NCBI GenBank assembly: GCA_947311845.1
Contig: CAMZMU010000049.1
Location: 6,595,597-6,659,596, forward strand
Length of the DNA: 64,000 bases
Origin: Poa pratensis
Taxonomy: Eukaryota; Streptophyta; Magnoliopsida; Poales; Poaceae
Direction of reading: 5' to 3'
Translations under genes and position numbers: made by a program
Shown here: one piece after another, positions 33,491 through 44,592 of the stretch
Numbering within the stretch: position 1 is the stretch's first letter
Layout: each line of letters begins with the position of its first letter
Notes under the pieces: model-generated
The model's database searches: none
Seen by the model: only the letters and a program-made list of their open reading frames with translations
What the model was told of the DNA's origin: nothing

Positions 33491-35661
33491 TTCTACCACT
33501 AGTTGCCATGTACGTGCAACGCACGTTTTCACGATTAAAAGTACAATTTACAAGAAGGAAATACAGTACCAGAGCCGGTGAAAGTCTCCCGGCCAGGTTC
33601 TTGTTTCATAGTTCTGCAAGCAATAGATCGATGCACAAGAAAAACCATAAGCCCAAAACTCCCATTCAAGCACATATGGACAAAACTTAATGTCGTTGTC
33701 GCGCCGCATATAATCCGTAAATAAGGCCGATACTGCGTTGTAGGTGCAGGATTTATTATTTTGAACTGACCTTAAATCTTAGCCTATCTACTAACTATTA
33801 ACCCCGCTCAGTTTTTGTCCAAACTGTATATTTTCCTGACAGTAATCTACAAACTCTTTAGCGCTCCTAGAATTATGTATGTATATTTTATGATATTGAC
33901 TCACTCCATTATGCACCACATATGTTTTAAGATGATATACCATGTTATTATAACCAATGTACTACACTCAAACAAATTTTGTACCTCAGGTACTCAACAA
34001 TGTTGAAAACCGATAACAAATAGTAAGAGTTTGCCTCTATTTAAAAAAAAATCTTACATCAAGATACATATTCATCCGGGCAAAATAATACAATATGTTA
34101 TTTGTATTTCATTGGGAACACGACAAACCTAATATGACGTTTACCAATTTAATCTGAAACTTGAAGATTGTAATAAATGGAGCGAATATCAACAGTAGTG
34201 TAAATAATCCATGATTCAGGGACAAATTAATCACTTTGTTTCACACAGGATTTACTTTATCATCTGGTAGTCTTCAGATTCAGCTGTTTCGCCTACTTTA
34301 TTGTACCGTGATTTTTTACCCCTTGACGTACATCTTGTATTGGCCTCCATGCCTGACTTTTCATGACACCTTTGAGTAAGAAATTGTCTTCAAAACGAAA
34401 AATCAAATAGTTACTAAATAGTCAAAAGAAGGGATTCAGAGATTTTACCATCTTACCTCGTATCCATCTTTGCATCATGCACACACCAATCTTGCGCAAA
34501 TACAAAGTACTGGCTGCTGGCTTTATCCGTTGTTTATGTTAGCTAATCGTATTTGGTGTCGCCGAACTGATCATCACACAGGTCGTAGCCCATGCAACTG
34601 GCACTATAAAAGCAAAAGCTCGTCGATTCGGATGGCATCTGCTTGTAGCCGCGCAGGACCATGCCGATGCGCAATTTGGGTTTAAACATGGAGTACCTGG
34701 TGTGCAGCCGTCCTGCCTTTCTTGAAGCTAAGGCTGGCTCCCGAGAGCTATACGGCGTCCTCTGGACATGCGCTGCTGAGATGCACTCGAACGGCCAAAG
34801 CGATTTTAAGAGAAAACACATCTGGCCAGCATGTCGGCAAGATCGTGGCTGTCAAGCTGGCCGGCCGTGCAGCTTCTTGCAGCAACTAAATTGATTGGTC
34901 GCCGTGCATACACATATGTGCATAATCTATTGAACTCGCCGGGTCGCCGCTGGCGATACACGACGGCATCTCTTTCGTATAGCTTTGCTACCGCTTCCGC
35001 CATATACGATCCCAATAGAAATCGATGAGTCGATGACCTAGCATATGGATGCCTCTTTATACCGAGATTCAAGTGTGGATACAGATTCAGTTTTCCTAAC
35101 CATCCTGATTGTGTACGACTCCAATTAGAGTACAAATTAACTCCTACGCCCAGTCCTGCCATCCTACGTTTAGGCGTTAGTCCCGGCCGCGCGAGGAAAC
35201 TTTTTTTTTTTGGTACGAACAATTTTTTTGCGAATCAACACGATAGGATTTCTTTTGTATTGCACGACTTTTTGGACAAAATTCGGCACATATAATGCGT
35301 TAGAGTCCATATCCAACTGTCTAAATCAGATTTTTTTTTCCTAATCTGTTTGCACACGTACGTATGACTTTCATGGGCAAACGACGGCTGTTTGCGATCC
35401 TATTCCTAGGAGCAGAGTCCATATAGGCAAAAATAACATGACCTTTTTGCGGTGGCAATCATTGTAATTTTCACAAAACGAAAAGGTATGTTGAGTGGCA
35501 ATTTGGTTGTATTATGTGATTTGGTGGGAGGGTAAAACGGTCCAAAGTGGACAATGTTGAGTTGTCAAACATTGGGACGATCTGGCCGTTTGATCGATAT
35601 TGAACGGTCTAGATTTAAAGTATCCCAACAAGTACAAGTTTGCTCTTTTAATAGTAGTATA
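33491..35661. mobile_element. Mutator-type non-autonomous element (9 bp target duplication)
   Basis: GATGAGTAT stands at 33482-33490 and 35662-35670. Removing the segment between them rejoins the Harbinger frame exactly (MDSNDEY to MDTPSND). A 9 bp duplication is characteristic of Mutator-like elements. The ends (CTACCACTAGTT and, reversed, ATACTACTATTA) are weak inverted repeats. No transposase is inside. The interior has a gene-like part on the minus strand (34543-35062). Confidence 0.8.
34543..35062 (-). pseudogene. Possible captured gene fragment inside the Mutator-type element
   Basis: On the minus strand a TATAAAGAGG box lies near 35051-35060, followed by an ATG-led frame (MAEAVAKLYERDAVVYRQRR) and, after a break, another frame with MFKPKLRIGMVLRGYKQMPS and FCFYSASCMGYDLCDDQFGD. 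Local GC content is higher than around it. I do not recognise the protein. Captured host sequence is common in Mutator elements, which makes this plausible but unproven. Confidence 0.3.
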
Positions 35662-35838
35662 GATGAGTATATGGATACACCGTCCAATGATAAGAACTCT
35701 TATGACGAGAGCCTAATCATCACCATGGCTCTTCTATGTTTGATTGACGAGTAGAATGCATTCCCCTACTGACGAGGCTCGACATGGGGTCGTGTGCCGG
35801 TTGATCGTCACAGGGCTATGGTTTTTTGCTGTTGTTAT

Positions 35839-36041
35839 TGTTAAGATCGGTCACATATCACGTATGTAAATGTGTACACATAGATGTAGCGTATATGACT
35901 TGATTCCCAAGTTAGCTAGCTAGCATATCCCACGATCTTAGGATCTGATTGATTGTAATCAATTGTATGTTGATCATTAATATAAATAGAGATGGATGGC
36001 CTGCCGAGACGGCACGGCAAAAAGCTTAAACCTGATTTCTA
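35839..36041 (+). repeat. 5' LTR of the Copia element
   Basis: About 203 bp. It contains TATAAATAGAGATGG, a TATA box with a short leader (near 35979-35994). Confidence 0.9.
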
Positions 36042-36073
36042 AGTTGGTATCAGAGCCCATAGCCGCCGCCGAG

Positions 36074-37243
36074 ATGTCCTCCTCCTCGGCGATGCAGATC
36101 GCTCCGCTCGGGTCTGCCGTTTCCGCCACCGCCGCCGCCGCCTCGCCCTCACCCATCCCCACCCCTGCCGTCCGCCTTGACCGGAGCAACTTCATGCTCT
36201 GGCGCGCCCTCACCCTGCCGAACTTCTCCGGGGCAGGGCTGCATGGCTACCTTGACGGCACCATGGCGGCGCCCGCGAAGACCATCACCCAGGGCACGGG
36301 TGACGCGGCCACCACCGTCGCGAACCCCGCGTATGCCACCTGGTGGACGCAAGATCAGCGCGTCCTCGGCCTCCTCCTTGGCTCCATCGCCCCGGAGATC
36401 TCCTGCCAGCTGATCGGCAAGAACACGGCAGCCGCCGTGTGGGAGGCCGTCCACTCCATGTTCGGAGCCCAGAGCCGCGCCAACGTGCGGCACCTCCGGT
36501 GTCAGATCCAGGCGCTGAAGAAACTCGACTCCTCCGCCGGCGAGTACATGAACAAGGTGAGGGTCCTCGCGGACACCATGGCTGCCGCTGGTGAGCCCCT
36601 CTCCGACGACGTGGTCATCGACTACATGCTCACGGGGCTTGGCCCCGAGTTCAACCCCCTTGCTGCGTCCATGATCCGAGACAACTCCGACGTCTCGCTC
36701 TCCAACTTCTACTCGCATGTGCTCAGCTACGAGTCCATGATCCGCGCGCAGCAAGCAGAGGCACAGGCCGAGGACTGGTCTTCCTCGGCAAACGCCGTGT
36801 CGCGGCCTGACCCCTTCTCCAACAATGGCCAGCCGTGCCCCTACAACGGCAATCCCGCTGGCCAAGGTGGCGGCGGAGGACGCCCGTATGCTGGCGCTCC
36901 ACAGCAGCAGGGCCAGGGCAGCAGCTTCCGCCCCTCCGACAACTACGGCGGAGGCCAGCAGAACAACGGCGGAGGTCGCAATGGCGGCAATGGCCGCAAC
37001 CGACAGCGTCCCCGCTGTCAGATTTGCATGATCTGGGGACATGTGGCCGGGGACTGCCGCAACCGCTACAACCCTGAGTTCAAGCTCAGCAACCAGCGCT
37101 CCGGGAACGCGGCTTCGACCTCGACCAGCTCCACCGACAACCCTCCTTGGCTCATGGACTCTGGCGCCACGGATCATCTCACCAGCCACCTCGAACGCCT
37201 CCACGTTCACGACGCTACGGTGGCAAGGATCAAGTGCATGTAG
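36074..37243 (+). CDS. Copia Gag and start of protease
   Basis: The ATG at 36074 follows the primer site by 17 bases and opens 390 codons. The gag domain starts VRLDRSNFMLWRALTLPNF and includes AAAVWEAVHSMFGAQSRA and LRCQIQALKKLDSSAGEYMN. A Gly/Asn/Gln-rich linker leads to a CCHC zinc knuckle, CQICMIWGHVAGDC (CX2CX4HX4C), and then the protease active site WLMDSGATDHLT. Soon after, the frame ends at 37241-37243. Homologous sequence continues in another frame from about 37200, so a small indel near 37215 cut the polyprotein. Gag itself is complete. Confidence 0.85.
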   Translation: MSSSSAMQIAPLGSAVSATAAAASPSPIPTPAVRLDRSNFMLWRALTLPNFSGAGLHGYLDGTMAAPAKTITQGTGDAATTVANPAYATWWTQDQRVLGLLLGSIAPEISCQLIGKNTAAAVWEAVHSMFGAQSRANVRHLRCQIQALKKLDSSAGEYMNKVRVLADTMAAAGEPLSDDVVIDYMLTGLGPEFNPLAASMIRDNSDVSLSNFYSHVLSYESMIRAQQAEAQAEDWSSSANAVSRPDPFSNNGQPCPYNGNPAGQGGGGGRPYAGAPQQQGQGSSFRPSDNYGGGQQNNGGGRNGGNGRNRQRPRCQICMIWGHVAGDCRNRYNPEFKLSNQRSGNAASTSTSSTDNPPWLMDSGATDHLTSHLERLHVHDATVARIKCM

Positions 37244-40200
37244 CAAATGGTGCAGGTTTGTCAATTTCGCATATTGGTCACTCGTCCTTAGCCGGTTCTT
37301 CTCTTCACCTGAAAAATATTCTCCATGTTCCACACATTAGCAAAAATCTTCTCTCTGTTTATCGCCTTGTCTCTGATAATGATGTCTTTGTTGAGTTTCA
37401 CCGTAAATTTTTCTGTGTCAAGGACAAGGCCACGCGGAAAGTTCTTCTTCACGGTAGAAGCCAGGGCGGGCTTTACCCATCCCTTTTCGTCGAGCTTCAC
37501 CATCCCCGACGCCTCGCCATGCCCTCTCCGCCAAGGTCTCCTCCACACAGTGGCATCAACGCATCGGTCATCCAGCGAATAATGTAGTTCAAACTATTGT
37601 TAGGCAAAACAATCTTTTGTGTTCTCCTTCCGACAGTCATGTTTTAGTGTGTGACGCTTGCCAGCGTGGGAAAAGTCGTCAGTTATCGTATTCTGCATCG
37701 TATCGTGTTTCCACCCTGCTCTTGAATTGATTCATTCTGATGTTTGGGGCCCTGCGATCTCTTCTTCTGGTGGTTTTAAATATTATGTCAGTTTCATCGA
37801 TGACTATTCTCGTATTTGCTGGATTTATCTTCTCAAACACAAGTCTGATGTCGAGCAGGTTTTTTACGCCTTTCAGGCGCATGTTGAACGCCTTTTGAGC
37901 TCCAAAATCAAGGCAGTTCAGTCCGATTGGGGCGGTGAATATCACAAGCTCCATCGCTATTTTCAGCGCACGGGCATCTCTCACCGTGTGTCCTGCCCCC
38001 ATAGGTCCCAACAAAATGGTGTTGCGGAACGTAAGCACCGTCACCTAGTCGAAACAGGTCTTGCTCTGCTTGCACACGCCTCTCTCCCATTACGCTTTTG
38101 GGACGAAGCGTTTCTCACGGCTTGCTATCTCATAAACCGAATGCCCACCCCTGTTATTCAGCAAGATACACCTATACATCGCCTCCTACGTGTCCCTCCC
38201 AACTATACTTTTCTTCGCATATTCGGCTGCGCGTGCTGGCCTAGTCTCCGGAAGTATAACACGCACAAGCTCGAGTTTTGCTCTAAAATGTGCGTCTTTC
38301 TAGGATATAGTCCTATGCATAAGGGATACAAGTGTTTGGATAGGTCCACGGGGCGCATCTATATTTCTCGTGACGTTGTTTTCGACGAGTCTATTTTTCC
38401 CTTTGCCACTCCTGGTGTCACGGTTGATGTTTCCACCCTCGAGCACTCCATCACTTTTCCGTCGTCCGAACCGGCTACGAGTGCTCATGTGCGGAATTAC
38501 GATCTATCCTATTTGTCTACTCATTTGTCTCCTGCAGGCTCTGTGTCACTGCAGGAACAGCCCCAGCATACACCGGCAACTCCCGCTGCTGCCGATCCCA
38601 TGATCGACGTGCATGTGCATGTCCCAGCTCCCGACGCAGCGTCCTCACCTGACGCGACCGGGCCGTCACGCCCGTCCTCGCCTGACGCGCATGGGCCGTC
38701 GAGCGAGCAGCCATCGAGCCCCTCTTCACCGCGCGCCTGGGTCGTCGAGCCCCTCTTCATCGCCCGCGCAAGGCTCCTCCTCCACGCCACCCAGTGCTTC
38801 TGGGCCGGCTGCTTCGGACCAGTCCGCGTCTCCTTCTACCAGCATCCCGCTGGTCGCGACGCCCTCGACTGTGCCCGCCCCGCCTCCTGGTCATGCTATG
38901 ACTACTCGCATCCGTGACGGCACTCGTCGTGAGAAGAAGATCACTGACGGCACCGTTCGATATGATCCCCGTCGCCGTGCTTTCTTCGCTGCTCCTACCT
39001 CCCATCGGGAGGCCCTCTGCGAGTCTGCATGGCGTGACGCAATGTCTGATGAGTTTGCTGCCTTCGTCAGACCAATACATGGACACTTGTGCCGCGCCCT
39101 CCCGGTGTCAACTTGGTCAGCTGCAAGTGGATTTTCAAGACCAAGCATCGCCCAGATGGTTCCGTTGATAAGCACAAGGCCCGGTTAGTTGCTCGCGGTT
39201 TTACACAGCAGCATGGCATTGACTATGGCGACACGTTCAGTCCTGTTGTGAAGCCTACCACTGTTCGCTTGGTTCTCTCCCTGGCAGTCTCTCGCGGATG
39301 GACGCTTCGTCAGGTTGATGTGAGCAACGCCTTTCTCCATGGTTTTCTAACAGAGGAGGTCTATATGCAGCAGCCACCCGGTTTTGAAGATCCACAGTTT
39401 CCGACACATGTTTGCAAGCTGGAGCGTGCTCTCTATGGTCTTAAGCAGTCTCCTCGCGCCTGGTATGCCCGTTTGAGTGCTCGGTTACTTGAGCTTGGTT
39501 TCACTTCTTCCAAGGACGACACCTCTCTGTTCATTTTCTCCCATGGGGCTGTTCAGATCTATATGCTGGTATACGTCGATGATATTGTCATTGCCGGGTC
39601 CACTCCTGCTGTGGTTGATCGTCTGGTGCACTCTCTCTCGGATAGTTTTCCTATCAAGGATCTTGGCCCGTTGGATTATTTTCTTGGATTAGAAGCGTCT
39701 TCCAATTCCGGGGGCCTGAGTGTGACACAACGCAAGTATGCTCTTGACTTGCTTCATCATGTCAACATGGAGAATTGTAAGCCTACTCCTACTCCGCTTG
39801 ATACCTTAGAGAAGTTAGCTCGTGATGGTGGAAACCCACTAGGTGTTGATGATGCTTTCCGATACCGTAGTGTGGTTGGGGGTCTTCAGTATTTAACCCT
39901 CACTCGGCCAGACATTTCCTTTGTTGTCAACAAGGTGTGTCAGTTTCTCTCGCAGCCGACAGAGATACATTGGGAAGCCGTGAAGCGCATATTGCGCTAC
40001 GTCAAGGGCACCATCAGCACCGGTCTGCTCTTTCGGAAGTCCTCTCTACCGGTGTTAGTATTTTTACGGATGCAGACTGGGCAGGGTGTGTTGATGATCG
40101 ACGCTCTACCGGAGGTTTTGCCATCTTTGTAGGCCCGAACTTGATTTCCTGGAGTTCGAAGAAGCAGCCTACCGTCTCGAGGTCTAGTACCGAGGCAGAG

Positions 40201-40530
40201 TACAAAGTATTGGCAAATGGGGCTGCTGAGGCCATGTGGGTCGAGTCATTACTCAAGGAGCTTGGCGTCTTACAGCAGCGCACACCAATTCTGTGGTGTG
40301 ACAACTTAGGGGCTACATACCTGACAGCAAACCCGGTGTTTCATGCTCGGACCAAGCACATTGAGATTGATTTCCATTTCGTGCGTGAGCGAGTAGCTGC
40401 TGGAGAACTCCAAGTCTGGTTCATTTCCTCCAATGATCAGTTGGCTGATGTGTTCACTAAACCAGCCACACGGCAGATGCTGTACCGATTTAGGACCAAT
40501 CTAAATTTAGTTTCTAGAAGTTTAGATTGA
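37200..40530 (+). pseudogene. Copia protease end, integrase, reverse transcriptase and RNase H
   Basis: Continues from gag through several frames. After the protease (SLHLKNILHVPHISKNLLSV) come the integrase zinc-binding part (DACQRGKSRQ), the core (LELIHSDVWGP, FIDDYSRICWIYLLK, SDWGGEY, HRSQQNGVAERKHRHL) and a C-terminal FLGYSPMHKGYKC, at about 37650-38400. A Pro/Ser-rich linker follows. Reverse transcriptase is at 39089-40080 ([41 protein letters not shown]). RNase H is at about 40050-40530 ([42 protein letters not shown]). Frame breaks near 37590, 37700, 38860-39080 and 40055 inactivate this copy. Confidence 0.88.
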
Positions 40531-40537
40531 GGGGGAG

Positions 40538-40731
40538 TGTTAAGATCGGTCACATATCACGTATGTAAATGTGTACACATAGATGTAGCGTATATGACTT
40601 GATTCCCAAGTTAGCTAGCTAGCATATCCCACGATCTTAGGATTGTAATCAATTGTATGTTGATCATTAATATAAATAGAGATGGATGGCCTGCCGAGAC
40701 GGCACGGCAAAAAGCCTAAACCTGATTTCTA
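40538..40731 (+). repeat. 3' LTR of the Copia element
   Basis: About 194 bp, matching 35839-36041 apart from a 9 bp gap and a few substitutions. Confidence 0.9.
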
Positions 40732-42022
40732 AATAACGATGATTGTTTCATGCTCAATATCCAACTTAAGGTCCAGATAAGTTTTGGCGACGCTTCAGTA
40801 TGGCAAGGGATGTGTTGTTGCATCTTGTGGAAGGTGAGAGGCAGTACGATGATAACTTAAGACTGAAGAGAGATTGCACCGGTTGGTTTGGGTTCTCTTC
40901 TATTCAGCAATGCAATATTGTTATCCAATGTCTTGCATATGGATTTGTTGCGTGACGAGTACCTTCGCATGGGAGTTTACATGTTTTGAAGGTATGTATC
41001 GTTTTTGTGCAGCGGTGGTGAAGGTGTTCGGGTTCGAGTACTTGAGAGAACCAAATGCACTAGATACAACTCGGTTGGTGGTAGTAGGAGAAAAAAGAGG
41101 CTTTCCTTGGATGCTTGGAAATATCAATTGGATGTATTAGGAATGAAGGAATTGTCTATGCGGTGGCAAAGGAAATATAAAGATCATGTTGGGGTGTCCA
41201 TTGTCATACTTAAAAGTTGTCGAAGATTATAACCTGTGATATTTGGAATTGTTTCTTTGGCATGGCATGATCTCACAATGACATAAACATGTTGCAATGC
41301 TCTTCGTTGTTTGGAAGACTTGCTCAAGGTAACACATCAAACTGGAACTATGAGGTCAATGACCACCAATACACAAAGGGATTCTACCTAGCCGATGGCA
41401 TCTAGCCTCGTTGGGCGACATTTGTGAAGATAATCCTCAGCCCTTAAGATAACAAACGATCCCTCTTTGTAACACAACAAGGGTCTTGTAGGAAGGATTT
41501 GCAACTGACATTTGGTGTGTTTCATGCTCGGTTGGCTATTGTTCGCCAATCTGATAGAACATGGTCGATAGATAATATATAGGAGGTCATAACTACTTGT
41601 GCCATCACGCACAACATGAACGTGTAGAGTCAGCATGATGATCATCGAGTGTTTGATCAGGAGTGGGACTTCATGGGGATGCACCGGCCGAGTTCACAGA
41701 CTTACTCGCCATGCATTAGGAAATTTGTGGCATAAGGTGTTCATCGACAACTACAACATGATCTAGTTGAGCATATGTGGATACTCAACGGAAACCAACA
41801 GTTTGATTGACATGTGTTGTAGTGGACTGAATTATCTATTTTCAGAACTTTTCGAATTTTAATTTCAATTTGAACTATTCTATGAAATATATTATTTCTA
41901 TATTTTAATTGTCATTTGATTAATTTTTATATTAAAGTGCCATGCAATAGAGTTGTTTCATCTAGTATAGTATGAAGAAATAGCTAAATTATAGCCAAAA
42001 TGGAGGAGTGACAGTCCATTTT

Positions 42023-42043
42023 GGGGGGGGGGGGGGGGGGGGG
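42023..42043. repeat. Poly-G tract (21 bp)
   Basis: Uninterrupted run of 21 G inside the Harbinger remnant. Its exact length is likely variable or uncertain. Confidence 0.9.
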
Positions 42044-42095
42044 TCGAGGCTATATTTGGTGGTGGCCGGTGGTGGGGAGAGGGTTGGAGATGCTC

Positions 42096-42775
42096 TAACT
42101 TAGGAGCGACAAGCTTTTTATTTTTACCATAAATGTCTCACATGTTACTTTAGGGTTTTTATTGTTGAAAATAATGCCATGTGAGCATCCCTATATCGAT
42201 TCTGTTTTGTAATATTAAAAACCCATGTTACTTTAGGGATTTGGATCCAGGTTTTCGGCTCGTCCATTCACTCACTTACTAAGCTCTTCTTGCGTTAGTT
42301 TCACGGATTAAGAACAATGTGAATGCATTCACAAAGAGAGGTAAGACCGTGCAAAAGTGTTGGTCTTTGGAAAGCAGCAACGGGACATCGCATGCAGATA
42401 CTACGGCCCTATAATAATGAAAAGAAATACTGATAATAGATGCTTATGAATATTAGCTTTATGGGAGATGTAAAGATCGCGTATCTTCGGCGTCAATTCT
42501 AAGTCATTTTCACTCCATCTAGTATTGCCTATAACATGTCTTAATTTGACTCCTCACAATTATGAGTGAAAATGAAATAGACAATTCAAATAAAACAAAA
42601 AAAAATATTTTTAAACTTCCTAAAATTATTCATGTCTTTTATTTGCCTGGTTTTCTTACAAATTGAAACCCACACTTTTAAATTTTAATAAACTTTCGAG
42701 AAAATCATGTGTTCGTAAAGTTGTGTAAGATATGCCAATGATTTTTATAGATCGAATTGAAATGTTTTATAGGGT
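42096..42775. other. AT-rich intergenic sequence
   Basis: Separates the Harbinger remnant from the ULP1-carrying MULE. No open frame with recognisable content. Confidence 0.45.
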
Positions 42776-42854
42776 GGGACTACTCTACAACCCCTTTAAG
42801 AGATTGTAGAATAGTTATTCTACAACCCCTAATCCTAAGATTTTTGCTCTGTTC

Positions 42855-42905
42855 CAGACATCTGTTTTCTATTTCAGCAACAGACGTTTTTCTGTCCGTC
42901 CGATC
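42855..42905 (+). repeat. Left terminal inverted repeat of the MULE
   Basis: Contains CAGACATCTG (42855-42864) and ACAGACGTTTTT (42880-42891). It is followed by GTTTCTGCGTGCGCTG-like sequence that also has a counterpart at the right end. Confidence 0.7.
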
Positions 42906-43291
42906 TTCGTCAAGATGCGTGCTCGTCGTTCCACGTTTCTGCGTGCGCTGCTGGCGCGTGTCGTCGTCGCGAGCGGGTCCGTCGAGTCGGGTTGGGTTGT
43001 GCTACCGGGTTTTTTTCCGCCCGTACCCGTTATCCATTTTTGTGCGGTGGGGGTTATTTTGAATTTTCTAGCTCATTCCAGCTCGTGTCTGTTCGTCGAA
43101 GAGAGAGAGGAGACGGGGGGCGGTGGAGGCGATTTCCTGTCGCCCATTGCTCGGCCCGTCGCCATGGCGGAGATCCGCGGAGGTTGGAGGCGTGCCGCCG
43201 GCGGGGAAGGTTTGCTATGTGCTATGTCTTTCTCAGTGCTCTGCCATTTTTTCTCCCGTTGTGGCTCTGTTTTCGATTTCGTCGGAGGCGG

Positions 43292-44592
43292 ATGCATGCG
43301 GCGGCGGTGGTGGTGTCGGATCCCGTCGTTCAGCGGCGTTCTGACCTCACGGAGCTCTTCGTCGGCGCGGCGAGCGTGTGTAGGTGTTCCGTAGGGGGAC
43401 GGGGTGAAGGGGATTTTGTTATTTTGCTTGATCCCCTTTCTATTTCGGTGTGTAGAGGATGAATTCGCCGCGGTTTGTTAGAGGTGTATGCCGTCGTCGC
43501 CGTGAATGTGGTGTGAAGGATACGTCGGGCGGCGTTGGACCATAGGTGTCTTCAGCACATGGGTAGTGTAGGATTTGATTGGGGATACTTGTGTTTGATC
43601 TCGATCTCTGTCTGTGGTTATTGCTCTGTTTTTGTTCATTTTGCGGGATGAGTTAAACGGTGAATTGGGTCCCTTACTCTTGTCTGGGTTAGGATGAAAT
43701 CCGGTTAGGTTATCCCGGTGGCGTTTTCCCTCTGGAACACATGAGCTTGATGTAGCGTAGCGTCACTTGTATTGGTAGCTTGCCATCTGCTGTCTGTCCA
43801 TTAGCTGTTCCTGTGTAAGTAGGAACCCCGAGGCGCGAGTTGTTAGCTTCCCTGTTGGTGGAAAGCTTTGAGATAGCGGATTTGTCGGCTTGAATTTAAG
43901 ACGTCACTTCTAGGCCAGATGGATTTTTGTTGCTGTTTTTTGTCTGAATCCCTTCTTAGATGGTGCTCTGGATTTTTGATGCTGATGGGTTTGTATGTTG
44001 GGGGATTTGCTTGTTTGTTGATCTCGCCAGCGGCGGAGCTGTGTGCTCTCTATGTGGTCAAGCGACATCACAAAAGTTTGGTCAGTACTATAATTTCAGT
44101 TAGAGGTACACACGATTCGACCCTGCAAATGTTGGATAATGACCTCACTAGTACGTTATAGCCTTCATTTTGAGTTTTTTGACATCACTTTTGCTGGGAT
44201 CTATTTTATGTATATGTGTTTATAAGGGTCTCCATCTTTGGTGTTCCACCCATAGTTTTTGTATAATTTCAGATGTTTGAGTAGACAGAGGTTGGCTTGT
44301 GTGTCATTTTCTTCAGTGTTTTTTGTGTTTCATTGTTGTTTGGATCCCCTATGTCACTATGTTGTCTGGAGGAATTTATTGGAACTTATAGTATCGTTCT
44401 ATTTTGTAGTACTGGCAATAGAACGAATAACCATAGGTTGTTCACTGGCAACTTGCATAATTTGTAGAGCTTCTAGCTTTATTTTTTGCAGCACTATTCT
44501 GATATAGTAGCTTTTGTAGTGTACTTTGGTTATTGTTTTGTTCACTGTAAATGTCCATGATGTTGATTCTTCTGAGTTTTTATGTTGCGTAG
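43292..44592 (+). other. Upstream region of the ULP1 gene, with a possible first exon
   Basis: GC-rich to about 43480, then T-rich like an intron. A candidate first exon is 43292-43383: an ATG-led frame (MHAAAVVVSDPVVQRRSDLT) ending at AG|GTGTTC in the phase needed by the exon at 44593. A different ATG at 43164 (MAEIRGGWRRAAGGEG) does not fit that phase. Neither is certain. Confidence 0.35.

Larger units (their letters stand above)
35839..40731 (+). mobile_element. Ty1/Copia LTR retrotransposon, frameshifted
   Basis: LTRs at 35839-36041 and 40538-40731 (TGTTAAGATCGG...CCTGATTTCTA) differ by a 9 bp indel and a few bases. A tRNA-Met primer site TGGTATCAGAGC is at 36045-36056, and GGGGGAG precedes the 3' LTR. 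Order gag, protease, integrase, reverse transcriptase, RNase H is that of Copia. The short LTRs and 4.9 kb length suggest the Ale/Retrofit type, which is a guess. No clean target duplication exists: GTTAT on the left faces AATAAC on the right. It interrupts the Harbinger transposase frame. Confidence 0.92.
33470..41830 (+). pseudogene. PIF/Harbinger transposase (DDE_Tnp_4 type), interrupted
   Basis: The first seven codons (MDSNDEY, 33470-33490) stop at a Mutator-type insertion and resume at 35662-35750 as DEYMDTPSNDK...SLIITMALLCLIDE. A stretch reading RGSTWGRVPVDRHRA (about 35779-35823) follows, then the Copia element. After 40732 come DKFWRRFSMARDVLLHLVEG-like, LKRDCTGWFGFSSIQQC-like, FEGMYRFCAAVVKVFG, NWNYEVN, YLADGIXPRWATFVK-like, RKDLQLTFGVFHARLAIVRQ and HDDHRVFDQEWDFMGMHRPS segments in several frames with many stops. 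The order and spacing fit a Harbinger nuclease. It is much older and more decayed than the elements inside it. Confidence 0.8.
33470..42095 (+). mobile_element. PIF/Harbinger transposon, decayed, split by two other elements
   Basis: The right end reads GGTTGGAGATGCTC at 42080-42094 followed by TAA, the usual Harbinger terminus and 3 bp target. The transposase pseudogene runs from 33470 to about 41830 with a Mutator-type insertion (33491-35661) and a Copia insertion (35839-40731). The left terminus was not found, so 33470 is only the start of the coding part. Confidence 0.75.

Noticed and set aside
36149..37333. 394-residue minus-strand open frame
   Set aside because: Exact antisense of the Copia gag gene, whose plus-strand product has clear gag, zinc-knuckle and protease motifs. 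The minus-strand frame is a shadow.
35834..40737. Reading GTTAT and ATAAC as an inverted target duplication of the Copia element
   Set aside because: Inverted flanking pentamers have no known mechanistic meaning for LTR elements, and a 5-base match can be chance.
43164..43209. ATG-led MAEIRGGWRR frame as first exon of the ULP1 gene
   Set aside because: The donor after GGGGAAG leaves the wrong phase for the exon at 44593. The ATG at 43292 fits better but is also unproven.
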